Positions 9,241-18,419 of a DNA stretch of 54,133 bases are shown in pieces. Location: the NCBI GenBank assembly GCA_034432095.1, contig DAOUCV010000088.1:1-54133 (forward strand), read 5' to 3'. Origin of the DNA: DAOUCV01 sp034432095. GTDB lineage: Bacteria; Chloroflexota; Dehalococcoidia; Dehalococcoidales; UBA2162. The translations under genes were made by a program, and so were the position numbers. Positions within the stretch are counted from its first letter, which is position 1, and every line of letters begins with the position of its first letter. A model generated the notes under the pieces. The model saw only the letters and a program-made list of their open reading frames with translations, made no database searches and was not told where the DNA came from.

Positions 9241-10011
9241 ATGATGACCCTGAAAAATGAAATTGAATTCTATAGTAAGGTTGAAGTCTCCGCCAATACC
9301 GGTGAAATTGAGACCTGGGACCGGATAATATTCCCCAATGTTATCCGGAAGCGTGAAATTGAGTTAATTTTGGGTCAAATCTCCCAGGTAAAACCGAAAA
9401 GAATCCTGGACTTTGGCTGTGGGGCAGGATGGCTGAGTAAAATCTTATCCTTGAACGGCTACAGTGTTGTCGGGATTGATGTCGCCCCGTATTTAATCGA
9501 AAAAGCTACCAGGTTGTCCCTTGACAGGGCTCATTTTGTCGTTGGCGATTGTATGAATTTGCCTTTCCGAGAGAAATCTTTTGACTTCATCACAGGAGTT
9601 GCCATACTGCACCATCTGGACATAGACAAAGCCTTGGCTGAGTGCCGGCGGGTTACCGTTGACGGAGCGATGAGCCTGTTTCTGGAACCGAACAGGCTCA
9701 ATCCAATCTCGGCTCTGGGAGAGAAAATAGCACCTCATACAAGGGGAGAAAGACGTATAACCCGGGAGGGACTGAGAAGGTCACTTCTTAAACAGGGGTG
9801 GGCTGTCCGGGAGGTCCGGTGCCTTTTCCCCTATAGCTTCGGTCTAGCCTACCTGCTCGGAAGAACAGGGCTTCAAAACAGCAGCAAATTAGGATTTATT
9901 ACCAAACTGGTAAAGGTTTCAGAAGAGCTCTTGGAGAAAGTGCCCTTGCTGAATCAATTCGGCTCCACCTTGATGGTGGTCGCCAAAAGGATAAACGGTG
10001 GTGAGTCTTAA
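9241..10011 (+). CDS. Class I SAM-dependent methyltransferase
   Basis: A 256-aa methyltransferase with SAM-binding motif I (DFGCGAGWLS, around residues 57-66) and the later acidic motif (VVGIDVAPY). The domain fits Methyltransf_11/25, used for small-molecule or sugar methylation. GGAGG at 9235-9239 serves two adjacent ATG codons; the one at 9244 has the better spacing, so the first Met may be absent. The end overlaps the radical SAM gene by 14 bases. Its likely target is a glycan sugar, by context only. Confidence 0.78.
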   Translation: MMTLKNEIEFYSKVEVSANTGEIETWDRIIFPNVIRKREIELILGQISQVKPKRILDFGCGAGWLSKILSLNGYSVVGIDVAPYLIEKATRLSLDRAHFVVGDCMNLPFREKSFDFITGVAILHHLDIDKALAECRRVTVDGAMSLFLEPNRLNPISALGEKIAPHTRGERRITREGLRRSLLKQGWAVREVRCLFPYSFGLAYLLGRTGLQNSSKLGFITKLVKVSEELLEKVPLLNQFGSTLMVVAKRINGGES

Positions 10012-11446
10012 TATAACCCTGGTCAGCCCCAGAATTAGGGAGTGGAACCCAAACGTATGGGTGCCTCTTGGCATCTCATATGTCGCTGCGGTGTTAGAAC
10101 AAGCGGGACACAATGTCGAGATAATTGACCTGAATCTGGACAGTACAAAAGACCTCCGGAGAAGCATAGAGAATGCCGACATCGTGGGTATAACCGGCAT
10201 GATAACTGAATACCAGCAAGTTTTAAAGCTGGTCGATATGGTTAAACAGGGTAACGGGAGTTCAAGAGTAATTTTGGGAGGTCCTCTGGCAACAACCCTT
10301 CCTCGGGAGCTACTCCAGGCATCAACGGCTGATTTCGTTGTCATTGGTGAGGGTGAAAGAACAGTAGTTCAGCTTGTCTCGGCGATAGAACACGGTGATA
10401 GTTTCTCCAAGATCAATGGAATTGCGTATCGGGATGGTGACCAGATTGTTGTTACCGAGGCGGCGAAGCCCATAGTCAATCTAGACACTATCCCATTTCC
10501 AGCAAGACACCTCTTAGATATGAAGCGATATGCCACAAACCACTTTGCGCGTTTTGGCCTTAAGATTGAAGGGTTCGGCAAAATTAAGAGCACTAACCTG
10601 ATTACCAGCCGGGGATGCCCTTACAGTTGTACCTTTTGCTTTAAGGACATGTGGGGGTATAAATGGAGGGCACGAAGCCCAGCAAATATTATCGAAGAAA
10701 TGGAGCTACTGGGCAGGAGATATGGTATCAATGGTTTCTTCTTTAACGATGATACCTTTGTTCTTGACCGAAGAAGGATTTTTGAATTTTGCGATTTGCT
10801 AAAGAAGAAGGCCCTGGATGTAGTCTGGTATTGTAATGGGCGGGTGAACCTTATGAGCAGGGAACTGCTGAAAGCAATGTATGATGCTGGATGCCGGGGA
10901 ATTGCCTATGGCATAGAATCAGGGAACCAGCAGGTGCTGGACTCAATGAAAAAGAACCAGACCCTTGAGCAGACGAGAAACGTAGTTAAGTGGACGAGAG
11001 AGGTTGGATTTCACGTTGCCGGTTATTTTATGATTGGGATGCTGGGTGAAACCAAGGAGACTATTTGCCAGACCATCGCTTTCGCCAGGGAATTAGACCT
11101 GGATTTTTACGGGTTTTCAATAGTAACTCCGCTGCCTGGCACCGAGCTATATAAAGCTGCCCAAGAGCAAGGATTAATACAACGGGATATGACATCACTC
11201 AAAGAGTGGGGCTTTTATGTCAATGCCAACTTGACTCAGGATTGTACCGACGATGACCTGGTTGCTTTTGAGAATAAGGCGTTCCGGGAGTTTACTCTGG
11301 AGAAGTTTGGCAAATATTATCTCCTCACCCCGGGTTTCGTCAAAGGAGTAGCCGAGGTGCTTCTCTCAATTCGGAGCCGAAATGATGTGAAAGAATTAGC
11401 CAGGAAAGCCGGGGGAATTATCCGCTCTTACTGGCACGGGGCTTGA
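9998..11446 (+). CDS. B12-binding-domain radical SAM protein (class B type)
   Basis: A 482-aa enzyme with an N-terminal cobalamin-binding-like domain (about 1-160) and a radical SAM TIM barrel (about 195-420). The 4Fe-4S cluster cysteines sit at 207, 211 and 214 (CPYSCTFC). The N-terminal domain lacks the DxHxxG motif, as usual for base-off binding in this family. Such enzymes perform C-methylation, ring contraction or related radical chemistry. Start is GTG at 9998 or the next GTG at 10001. Coupling between a methyltransferase and glycosyltransferases points to an unusual carbon modification of a sugar or lipid carrier, which is inference. Confidence 0.85.
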   Translation: MVSLNITLVSPRIREWNPNVWVPLGISYVAAVLEQAGHNVEIIDLNLDSTKDLRRSIENADIVGITGMITEYQQVLKLVDMVKQGNGSSRVILGGPLATTLPRELLQASTADFVVIGEGERTVVQLVSAIEHGDSFSKINGIAYRDGDQIVVTEAAKPIVNLDTIPFPARHLLDMKRYATNHFARFGLKIEGFGKIKSTNLITSRGCPYSCTFCFKDMWGYKWRARSPANIIEEMELLGRRYGINGFFFNDDTFVLDRRRIFEFCDLLKKKALDVVWYCNGRVNLMSRELLKAMYDAGCRGIAYGIESGNQQVLDSMKKNQTLEQTRNVVKWTREVGFHVAGYFMIGMLGETKETICQTIAFARELDLDFYGFSIVTPLPGTELYKAAQEQGLIQRDMTSLKEWGFYVNANLTQDCTDDDLVAFENKAFREFTLEKFGKYYLLTPGFVKGVAEVLLSIRSRNDVKELARKAGGIIRSYWHGA

Positions 11447-11447
11447 G

Positions 11448-12605
11448 ATGAAGATTTTACAGGTGTTCCACATTTTCTCTTTGCCACACGGTGGCGGGAC
11501 TACAGACGTGGTGTATAAGCTCTCGAGGGCTCTATCCCAGAGAGGGCATGAGGTGACGATATATACCAGTGATTTTGAACTGGACCAAGAATATATAGAT
11601 TCTCTACCGGGTGTAGAAGTTTGCCCTTTCCACAGCTGGTTCAACCTATCACAGATTCATTTGACACCGGGCCTGGCCACACGAACAAAGAGAAAGCTCA
11701 AAGATTTTGACATTGTCCACATCCATCAGTTCAGAAGTTTTCAAAATATAGTAATATGGTACTATGCCAGGAAATATGGCATCCCATATATAGTAGATGC
11801 CCATGGTTCCACCCCAAGAACGGGGAAAGCAGGACTTAAGTGGCTGTTCGATGTTATCTTTGGCTACCGGATTCTGAAAGACGCCGGTAGAGTCGTTGCT
11901 GAGACTGAAACGGGAGTCAATGAATATAAAATGTTCGGGGTAGATGCGGATAAAATTGTCCTGATTACTCCTCCTTTTGCCATTGAGGAGTTCTCCCGGC
12001 TACCGCCACGGGGGTTATTCCGGGAGAAATACCATATCAAGGAAAAGCATATAGTTTTGTTTCTCGGTAGAATACACTGGATAAAGGGGCTTGACTTTCT
12101 GGTGGAATCATTCTACGAACTGACCAAGTCTAGAACCGACACTATTTTGGTAATAGTCGGCAATGATGACGGCTATAAGCCCACCCTGGACAGGCTAATC
12201 GGCAGGCTAAATCTGGCAGATAAGGTCTTATTCACCGGATTTCTGGGCGGGGTAGATAAACTATCGGCACTGGTTGATGCCGATGTGCTGGTGCAGACCT
12301 CCATCTACGAGCAAGGCACGGGGGTGCCTTTTGAAGCCATACTATGTAATACACCTATTATCGTCAGCAAGTATACCAGTGCTAGCGAGAATGTGACGAA
12401 AATTGACGCCGGATACCTGGTAGAATACGGTAACAAAAAAGAGCTATGCGATACAATGCAATACGTCCTGGACCATCCGGGTCAAGCCAAGAGCAAAACA
12501 CAAAGAGCAAAAGAATATATCAAGGCAAACCTATCCATAGATAAGGTGGTGGAGAAATACGAACACCTCTATATTGACTGCATTACTGAACGAAGGGTAA
12601 ATTAG
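11448..12605 (+). CDS. Glycosyltransferase family 4
   Basis: A 385-aa GT-B glycosyltransferase. The N-terminal domain begins MKILQVFH and contains the glycine-rich PHGGGTTDV acceptor loop. The C-terminal donor domain shows LFLGRIHWIKGLDFLVE and the conserved EQGTGVPFEAILCNTPII, in which the two Glu residues fit the EX7E motif. It starts one base after the radical SAM stop codon. It should act at the cytoplasmic membrane face in building the glycan; linkage and sugar are unknown. Confidence 0.84.
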   Translation: MKILQVFHIFSLPHGGGTTDVVYKLSRALSQRGHEVTIYTSDFELDQEYIDSLPGVEVCPFHSWFNLSQIHLTPGLATRTKRKLKDFDIVHIHQFRSFQNIVIWYYARKYGIPYIVDAHGSTPRTGKAGLKWLFDVIFGYRILKDAGRVVAETETGVNEYKMFGVDADKIVLITPPFAIEEFSRLPPRGLFREKYHIKEKHIVLFLGRIHWIKGLDFLVESFYELTKSRTDTILVIVGNDDGYKPTLDRLIGRLNLADKVLFTGFLGGVDKLSALVDADVLVQTSIYEQGTGVPFEAILCNTPIIVSKYTSASENVTKIDAGYLVEYGNKKELCDTMQYVLDHPGQAKSKTQRAKEYIKANLSIDKVVEKYEHLYIDCITERRVN

Positions 12606-12615
12606 GCAAACCAAT

Positions 12616-13539
12616 ATGAGCATTCTTGTTACTGGTGCTACTGGTTTCATAGGTTCTCATTTATGCCGGGTACTGGTTCAGCGGGGACATCAGGTAGTAG
12701 GGTTATCCCTCTCCGGGAGAACGGATAACATAATACCGCTATTGCACCATAGAGGATTTCACCTTGAGCGGGGTGACATCCGGGACGAAGATATGATGCG
12801 CAGCATAATAAAGAATAACCGGATAAAGACGGTGTTCCATCTGGCAGCCCTTCTGCCCAATGGCAGCAACCTTGACAATGCCTTATTATACTTTGACACT
12901 AATGCCCGGGGAACACTCAATCTACTAAACGCGGCGTACCTGAATGCCGTTGATATGTTTATATACTCGTCTACCATGAGTGTATATGCTGAACCGCCCC
13001 GGTATCTGCCAGTGGATGAGAGCCATCCGGTGCAACCCTCTACAACCTACAGTGTCGCTAAGCTAACGGGTGAGCTTTGCTGTCATCTATACTCCAAGGC
13101 AATGAACATAATTATTCTCCGGTATTCTGGAGCCTACGGGCGTGGTGAACGGGAATCCAATGCGATACCTACATTCATTAACCAGGCACTGAACAACCGG
13201 CCAATTACCATACACGGTGATGGTAATCAAACCAGTGATTTTGTATATATAGATGACGTGGTCCAAGGTACCGTCCTCGCCTGGGAGAAGAACAGACCAG
13301 GGGTCTATAATATTGGTAGCGGGCAAGAAACGAGTATAAGGGAGCTGGCTAAAATTATCATTAATTTGACCAATTCCAAATCGGAAGTGACTCTGACCGG
13401 CAAGAGCAGTGAGCGCCCTTTCAGATTTTTCCTGGATATCACGAAGGCACAAAAAATTCTAGATTATTCACCCCGCCCCATTGACGAGGGATTACCAAAA
13501 TACCTGAAAGAATTCAGTAATGTGAGGTGCGAGAAATGA
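12616..13539 (+). CDS. NAD-dependent nucleotide-sugar epimerase/dehydratase (extended SDR)
   Basis: A 307-aa extended SDR protein with GATGFIG at the N-terminus, YSSTMSVY as the Ser region and YSVAK as the catalytic Tyr/Lys. The C-terminal block QTSDFVYIDDVVQG matches UDP-glucose 4-epimerase-like members. The stop codon overlaps the start of the next SDR gene (ATGA), and both are probably translated together. Substrate is unknown. Confidence 0.8.
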   Translation: MSILVTGATGFIGSHLCRVLVQRGHQVVGLSLSGRTDNIIPLLHHRGFHLERGDIRDEDMMRSIIKNNRIKTVFHLAALLPNGSNLDNALLYFDTNARGTLNLLNAAYLNAVDMFIYSSTMSVYAEPPRYLPVDESHPVQPSTTYSVAKLTGELCCHLYSKAMNIIILRYSGAYGRGERESNAIPTFINQALNNRPITIHGDGNQTSDFVYIDDVVQGTVLAWEKNRPGVYNIGSGQETSIRELAKIIINLTNSKSEVTLTGKSSERPFRFFLDITKAQKILDYSPRPIDEGLPKYLKEFSNVRCEK

Positions 13540-14501
13540 AGATATTAATAACTGGCGGGGCTGGATTTATTGGCAGTCACCTGTGTGACAAATATACCAG
13601 CGAAGGGCATACGGTGCTGTGCCTGGATAATTTCATGAGCGGAAACCTGACCAATGTCAGGCACCTGTTGGACTACCGGAACTTCAAATTGATAAAAGGT
13701 GATGTCAGAGACTTTGCCCTGCTAGAAAAGATTATGCCTGATGTCGATGTCGTCTTTCACCTAGCTGCCCAGGTCCATGTGGATAGGTCTTACATCGAGC
13801 CTCGCCTTACTTATGAGGTGAATGTTATGGGGACACAGAATATCCTGGAAGCAGCCAAGATGTATGACGCCAAGAAGGTTATCTACGCTTCAACAAGCGA
13901 GGTATATGGCTCAGCCCAGTATGTGCCTATAGATGAAAAACACCCATTGAATGCCCCTCACCCCTACGGGGCAAGTAAGATAGCGGCTGACAGAATGTGC
14001 TATGCCTATATTCAGACCTATGGACTGAATATCTCCATAGTCAGGCTTTTCAATATCTTCGGCCCACGACAAAGGGACATCGGCTACGGAGGAGTGATAT
14101 CTATATTTATTAGAAGAATCCTGAGCAATACGCCTCCTATTATCTACGGCGATGGTCAACAAACCAGGGACTATACCTATGTCGAGGACGCTGTTAGGGC
14201 CTATGACTTACTCCTGAACCACAAAGAGCCGATAAATGAACCAGTTAATTTTGGTAGCGGGCGGGAAGAGTCAATCATCGACCTGGCCAATAGGCTCATC
14301 AACCTGTGCGGTAAAAAAGGCGAGATTAAACCAGTGCATGTTGAACCAAGAATTGGAGAGGTTAAGCGGCTTATCGCCGACGCCACCAGGGCTAAAGAGC
14401 TCCTGGGATGGGTGCCTAAATACGATTTGGAGACCGGGCTCCAAGAATTCGTGCAATGGTACAGGAACTATGGTTTCGAGGAAAGAATCAAGATAGAATG
14501 A
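13536..14501 (+). CDS. NAD-dependent nucleotide-sugar epimerase/dehydratase (extended SDR)
   Basis: A 321-aa extended SDR enzyme with GGAGFIG, the STSEVYGS active-site segment and YGASK catalytic pair, plus TRDYTYVEDAVRA near the C-terminus. The features resemble UDP-glucose 4-epimerase and 4,6-dehydratase-like enzymes that make keto or epimerised sugars. I chose the ATG at 13536 because GAGGTG (13524-13529) sits at proper distance and it overlaps the upstream stop; a GTG at 13527 would add three residues. It is followed at once, with overlap, by the TPP-dependent E1 genes and may supply their keto-sugar substrate. Confidence 0.82.
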   Translation: MKILITGGAGFIGSHLCDKYTSEGHTVLCLDNFMSGNLTNVRHLLDYRNFKLIKGDVRDFALLEKIMPDVDVVFHLAAQVHVDRSYIEPRLTYEVNVMGTQNILEAAKMYDAKKVIYASTSEVYGSAQYVPIDEKHPLNAPHPYGASKIAADRMCYAYIQTYGLNISIVRLFNIFGPRQRDIGYGGVISIFIRRILSNTPPIIYGDGQQTRDYTYVEDAVRAYDLLLNHKEPINEPVNFGSGREESIIDLANRLINLCGKKGEIKPVHVEPRIGEVKRLIADATRAKELLGWVPKYDLETGLQEFVQWYRNYGFEERIKIE

Positions 14502-15511
14502 CACAGCAACCAAATCCAGTTACTCCAGAAGCAGCAATAGATATTCCCACGCCTACCCTGCAGGCATTGTATGTCACGATGCTACGAATCCGCAGGTGCG
14601 AGGAGAAAATAGCTGAATGCCTCCAGCCTAAGCCGGAGATAGTGTGTCCCGTTCACCTCTACATCGGGCAGGAGGCGGTAGCGGCTGGTGTCTGTGCCAA
14701 CCTAAGGAAGGACGATTACGTTTTCAGTACCCACCGTAGCCACGGGCACTATATTGCCAAGGGCGGTGACATAAAGGCTCTGGTAGCTGAGCTGTACGGG
14801 AAAGCGAGGGGATGTTCCCGGGGCAGGGGTGGTTCTATGCATCTGACATCACCCGAAGTGGGGCTGCTCGGTAGTTCAGCTATTGTTGGCGGGACCATCC
14901 CTTTAGCGGTAGGAGTTGCTTTAGCCATGTCCCTAAGAGGACGGGACAGCGTCTCGGTTGCCTTCTTTGGTGATGGTGCTACTCATGAAGGCGTGTTTTA
15001 TGAATCCCTTAACTTCGCCTCACTCAAGAAACTACCGGTCGTGTTTATCTGCGAAAACAACCTCTACTCTACTCATATGCCAATTTCCGCCTGCCTTGCC
15101 GACACCAATATTTACCAGAAGGCCAAGACCTTTGCCATGCCCGGCATCAGAATTGACGGGAACAACGTATTTGAAGTTTTTGGGGCTGCTAAGAAGGCAA
15201 TTGCAGATGCCCGCTGTGGGCAGGGCCCCACGTTAATCGAGTGTCTGACCTACAGATGGCGAGGACACGTCGGTCCAAGCGATGATTTAGACAAGGGGCT
15301 TAGGTCTAAAAAAGAGCTGGACTACTGGATGGATAGATGCCCGGTCAAGCTACTGGAGGAGTTCCTGTTAAAGCACAGGATTCTATCCGAGCCAGAAAAA
15401 ATCCGAATATATAATGAAATCGATAAAGAGATAGAAGAGGCTATCCGTTTTGCCAGAGAAAGCCCCTACCCTGACAAAAATAGTCTTTTAGATTATGTAT
15501 TTAAGGTTTGA
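14498..15511 (+). CDS. TPP-dependent dehydrogenase E1 component, alpha subunit
   Basis: A 337-aa protein of the 2-oxoacid dehydrogenase E1 alpha family (PdhA/AcoA-like). It holds the TPP-binding motif starting GDG at 158-160 and ending in Asn-Asn at 187-188, the HLYIGQEAV segment and the phosphorylation-loop-like STHRSHGHYIAKGG region. The start ATG overlaps the previous stop by four bases; an upstream in-frame ATG at 14456 would give an unlikely 46-base overlap. It pairs with the beta subunit 11 bases downstream. No E2 or E3 gene lies in this window, and neighbours are sugar enzymes, so a role in sugar branching (compare AviB1/AviB2 in avilamycin biosynthesis) is as plausible as ordinary pyruvate decarboxylation. 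Confidence 0.87.
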   Translation: MTQQPNPVTPEAAIDIPTPTLQALYVTMLRIRRCEEKIAECLQPKPEIVCPVHLYIGQEAVAAGVCANLRKDDYVFSTHRSHGHYIAKGGDIKALVAELYGKARGCSRGRGGSMHLTSPEVGLLGSSAIVGGTIPLAVGVALAMSLRGRDSVSVAFFGDGATHEGVFYESLNFASLKKLPVVFICENNLYSTHMPISACLADTNIYQKAKTFAMPGIRIDGNNVFEVFGAAKKAIADARCGQGPTLIECLTYRWRGHVGPSDDLDKGLRSKKELDYWMDRCPVKLLEEFLLKHRILSEPEKIRIYNEIDKEIEEAIRFARESPYPDKNSLLDYVFKV

Positions 15512-15522
15512 CAAGGTAGAAA

Positions 15523-16497
15523 ATGCGCCGGATATCTTACGCCCAGGCAATCAATGAAACCCTGCACCAGTTGATAGAAAGTGATGAGCGTGTGTTTCTC
15601 ATTGGGCAGGGGGTCACCAGCCCCTGGTATGTGGGTACGACTACCGTCGGGCTTATTGACCGCTTCGGTCCGAAACGCATAATTGATACCCCGGTATCGG
15701 AAAATGGTATTACTGGCGTCGCTGTAGGGGCAGCCTTAGCTGGAATGCGCCCAATCTTAGTGCACCCCAGAATGGACTTTATGTATTATGCGTTGGACCA
15801 GATAGCCAACCACGCCGCTAACTGGCACTATATGCTCGGCGGGCAATTAAGCGTGCCCCTGACCATCTGGGCAATTATTAATCGGGGAGGAGAGCAAGCT
15901 GCTCAGCACTCCCAGGCTTTACAGGCAATCTTTACTCACATTCCGGGACTAAAGGTAGTAATGCCCAGCACGCCGTATGATGCTAAAGGGCTCCTCACTG
16001 CCAGCATCGCCGATGATAACCCGGTAGTCTATATTGATGACCGCTGGCTGTACCAGCATGCAGGTGAGGTACCTGAAGAACTGTACTCGGTCCCAATTGG
16101 GAAGGGAGTAGTAAGAAGAGAAGGAAAAGATGCCACGATAGTGGCAACTTCATATATGGTAACAGAAGCGATCAAGGCGGCGGTGGATTTGGAGAAAGAT
16201 GGAATAGATGTAGAGGTAATCGACCTCCGTTCCCTCAAACCTCTTGATGAAGCTCTCCTGGTGGAATCGGTAAAAAAGACGGGCAAACTCGTTATCGCTG
16301 ATGCTGGCTGGAGAACTTGTGGTGTAGGAGCTGAGCTTGCGGCTCTGGTTGTTGAAAAAGCCTTTGAGTACCTGAAAACGCCGATTACGCGTGTTTCCTT
16401 GCCCGATTCTCCCGCTCCAGCCAGCTCGGCTCTGGAGGAAGTATATTATCCTAAAGCCAGAGATATAATCTCGGCAGTGAAGGAACTGGCAGAGTGA
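15523..16497 (+). CDS. TPP-dependent dehydrogenase E1 component, beta subunit
   Basis: A 324-aa transketolase-like E1 beta subunit (PdhB/AcoB type). It has the N-terminal pyrimidine-binding domain with the catalytic-Glu region DTPVSENGITG and the C-terminal transketolase domain with IDLRSLKPLD. Length is normal for the family. Start ATG is weakly preceded by AAGGTAG. With the alpha subunit it should form an alpha2-beta2 enzyme that makes a hydroxyethyl-TPP intermediate from a 2-oxoacid. What accepts the two-carbon unit is unknown; the lack of lipoyl-E2 partners in this operon argues against a full dehydrogenase complex encoded here. Confidence 0.87.
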   Translation: MRRISYAQAINETLHQLIESDERVFLIGQGVTSPWYVGTTTVGLIDRFGPKRIIDTPVSENGITGVAVGAALAGMRPILVHPRMDFMYYALDQIANHAANWHYMLGGQLSVPLTIWAIINRGGEQAAQHSQALQAIFTHIPGLKVVMPSTPYDAKGLLTASIADDNPVVYIDDRWLYQHAGEVPEELYSVPIGKGVVRREGKDATIVATSYMVTEAIKAAVDLEKDGIDVEVIDLRSLKPLDEALLVESVKKTGKLVIADAGWRTCGVGAELAALVVEKAFEYLKTPITRVSLPDSPAPASSALEEVYYPKARDIISAVKELAE

Positions 16498-16503
16498 AAA
16501 GAT

Positions 16504-17613
16504 ATGAAGTATCGAGTCCCCTTCGTTGATTACCCCACACATTACCGTCGTATCCGGAAGGAAATTGACGCTGCCATCAAGGCAGTGCTAAATGGTGGAG
16601 ATTTTATTCTGCGCCAGCAGTTAAGAGACTTTGAAAGCCACATTGCTGACTATGTCGGAGTGGATTATGCTGTGGGCGTTAACAGCGGAACCGACGCTCT
16701 GCACTTGTCCCTGTTAGCCGCCGGCATAGGACCCGGGGATGAAGTTATCACGGTGGCTCATACCTTTGTCGCTTCCGTAGCCGTAATTAAGCACTGCGGA
16801 GCCACTCCGATACTGGTGGATGTGGGCAAAGATTTCAATATGGATATGGAACAGGTGGAACCAGCTATCACCCCAAAAACAAAAGCCATTATGCCTGTCC
16901 ATCTGAATGGCCGCCCTTGTGATATGGCCAGACTGATGACCATTGCCCGTAGGTATAACCTACTGATAATTGAGGATGCTGCCCAAGCCCTGGGGGCGGC
17001 TTTTGAGGGCAAGAAGGCTGGTTCCTTTGGTCTGGCCGGTTGTTTTAGCTTCTACCCGGCCAAGATTCTGGGCGGCTTTGGCGATGGCGGCATAGTCGTC
17101 ACCAATAACCAGGAGGTAGCCAAAAAGGTTCGCTTGCTCCGCGACCACGGGCAGGATAGGGAGACCGGGGACATTCTCGGCTATGGTTTTAACAGCCGCT
17201 TAGACAACCTGCAAGCCGCTATTCTCGATGTAAAACTCAAACACCTGCCTGATTGGATTAAAAGGAGGCGCAAGCTGGCTAACCTCTATGAGCGAGGCTT
17301 ATCCGGTCTATCTCAGGTAAAGACGCCTCCGCCACCACAGGAAGGCCGTTATTTTGACGTCTTTACCAACTATGTAATAAGGGCTGAAAAACGAGATGAG
17401 CTGGTTAACTATCTAAGGGAATCAGGCATTGAGATTCTGATTTCCTGGCCCAAATCGATGCACCATCACCCGGCATTAGGGCTGAGGCATTTCAGCCTTC
17501 CCGAAACCGAGAAAATATCACAAGAGGTGCTCTCCCTGCCCCTTTTCCCGGAGCTAGGCGAGGATAAAGTGGAGTTTGTAATAGAGTCTATTCGCAATTT
17601 CTATAAGCGATAG
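16504..17613 (+). CDS. DegT/DnrJ/EryC1/StrS sugar aminotransferase
   Basis: A 369-aa PLP-dependent aminotransferase that converts a keto group of a nucleotide sugar to an amine, usually with glutamate as donor. PLP-binding residues are visible: SGTDAL near 61-66, Asp158 in IIEDAAQ, and the Schiff-base Lys187 in SFYPAK. The first paralogue of two in this operon (the other at 21355, WbpE-like). Placed after the E1 pair, it could act on a keto sugar made by one of the SDR enzymes. Position of amination (3 or 4) cannot be fixed from sequence alone. Confidence 0.86.
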   Translation: MKYRVPFVDYPTHYRRIRKEIDAAIKAVLNGGDFILRQQLRDFESHIADYVGVDYAVGVNSGTDALHLSLLAAGIGPGDEVITVAHTFVASVAVIKHCGATPILVDVGKDFNMDMEQVEPAITPKTKAIMPVHLNGRPCDMARLMTIARRYNLLIIEDAAQALGAAFEGKKAGSFGLAGCFSFYPAKILGGFGDGGIVVTNNQEVAKKVRLLRDHGQDRETGDILGYGFNSRLDNLQAAILDVKLKHLPDWIKRRRKLANLYERGLSGLSQVKTPPPPQEGRYFDVFTNYVIRAEKRDELVNYLRESGIEILISWPKSMHHHPALGLRHFSLPETEKISQEVLSLPLFPELGEDKVEFVIESIRNFYKR

Positions 17614-17636
17614 GGGTTTCTTACGAGGGTGGCAGA

Positions 17637-18371
17637 ATGAAACAACGACTAGCGCATCTCTTCATGCACTGGCCCGCTTTCTACTATTTCATAGCTAGGG
17701 TTTACTCTTTTGCTGGGTCTTTAATCGGGATGAGAGTAGCAGAGAAATGGTGGGCAGCTAGAAGCTCATTTGCTAAGAGCTACTGGGGTAGTCGGAGTCT
17801 CTCTAGCAGAGGCTTTCTAGTAGAAAGGATAGCTGCCTTTTCGCCTATTGACAGTATTCTTGAAGTGGGGTGTGCCAGCGGACCAAATCTGTATGTACTA
17901 GCAAAGAAATTCCCTAAAGCACAGATTGTAGGCATCGATATTAACAGAGAAGCTATAGAGTATGGTAAGGCACAGTTTGCACAGGAAGGGATTGCGAATG
18001 TTAGGCTGTTTGTTAGCAAAGCAGACGAGCTAGGAAAATTTCAAGACAAGGCTTTTGACGTTGTATTTACTGATGCCGTTCTCACGCATATTAGCCCAAA
18101 CAAAATCAAGAAAGTTATAAGTGAGATGCTTCGTATTACTCGACGAGCATTAATTCTAATGGAGCCACACTCCTTTGAGCTTAATGAGAAAGACCTACTC
18201 AAACTTGGAATCCTCACATACTATGGTGGCCAGTGGATAAGAAGCTATACGGCTTTACTAAAGCAATTCGTTCCAGAAGAGCAAATAAGGGTTACTAGAA
18301 TTCCAGAGGATGTCTGGCCCGAAAAACCCTGGAAAGAACTAGGTGCTGTTATTGAAGTAGTTGTCTCGTAA
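17637..18371 (+). CDS. Class I SAM-dependent methyltransferase
   Basis: A 244-aa methyltransferase with motif I EVGCASGPNLYVLA (around 76-89) and the acidic end of strand two (VGIDINRE). It follows a GAGGGTGG ribosome site. Base composition looks more AT-rich than its neighbours and codon choice differs (many TAG-containing contexts and TTA/CTA Leu codons), a mild hint of separate acquisition. Target is probably a sugar hydroxyl, from context only. Confidence 0.72.
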   Translation: MKQRLAHLFMHWPAFYYFIARVYSFAGSLIGMRVAEKWWAARSSFAKSYWGSRSLSSRGFLVERIAAFSPIDSILEVGCASGPNLYVLAKKFPKAQIVGIDINREAIEYGKAQFAQEGIANVRLFVSKADELGKFQDKAFDVVFTDAVLTHISPNKIKKVISEMLRITRRALILMEPHSFELNEKDLLKLGILTYYGGQWIRSYTALLKQFVPEEQIRVTRIPEDVWPEKPWKELGAVIEVVVS

Positions 18372-18419
18372 TTTGTACAGTAGAGACCGAATTAATAGCA
18401 GGGTTTGAGAGGTCTTTGG

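Noticed and set aside
14498..16497. A standard pyruvate dehydrogenase operon
   Set aside because: No E2, E3 or lipoyl genes nearby. The genes overlap sugar-modifying enzymes, so I kept the broader name.
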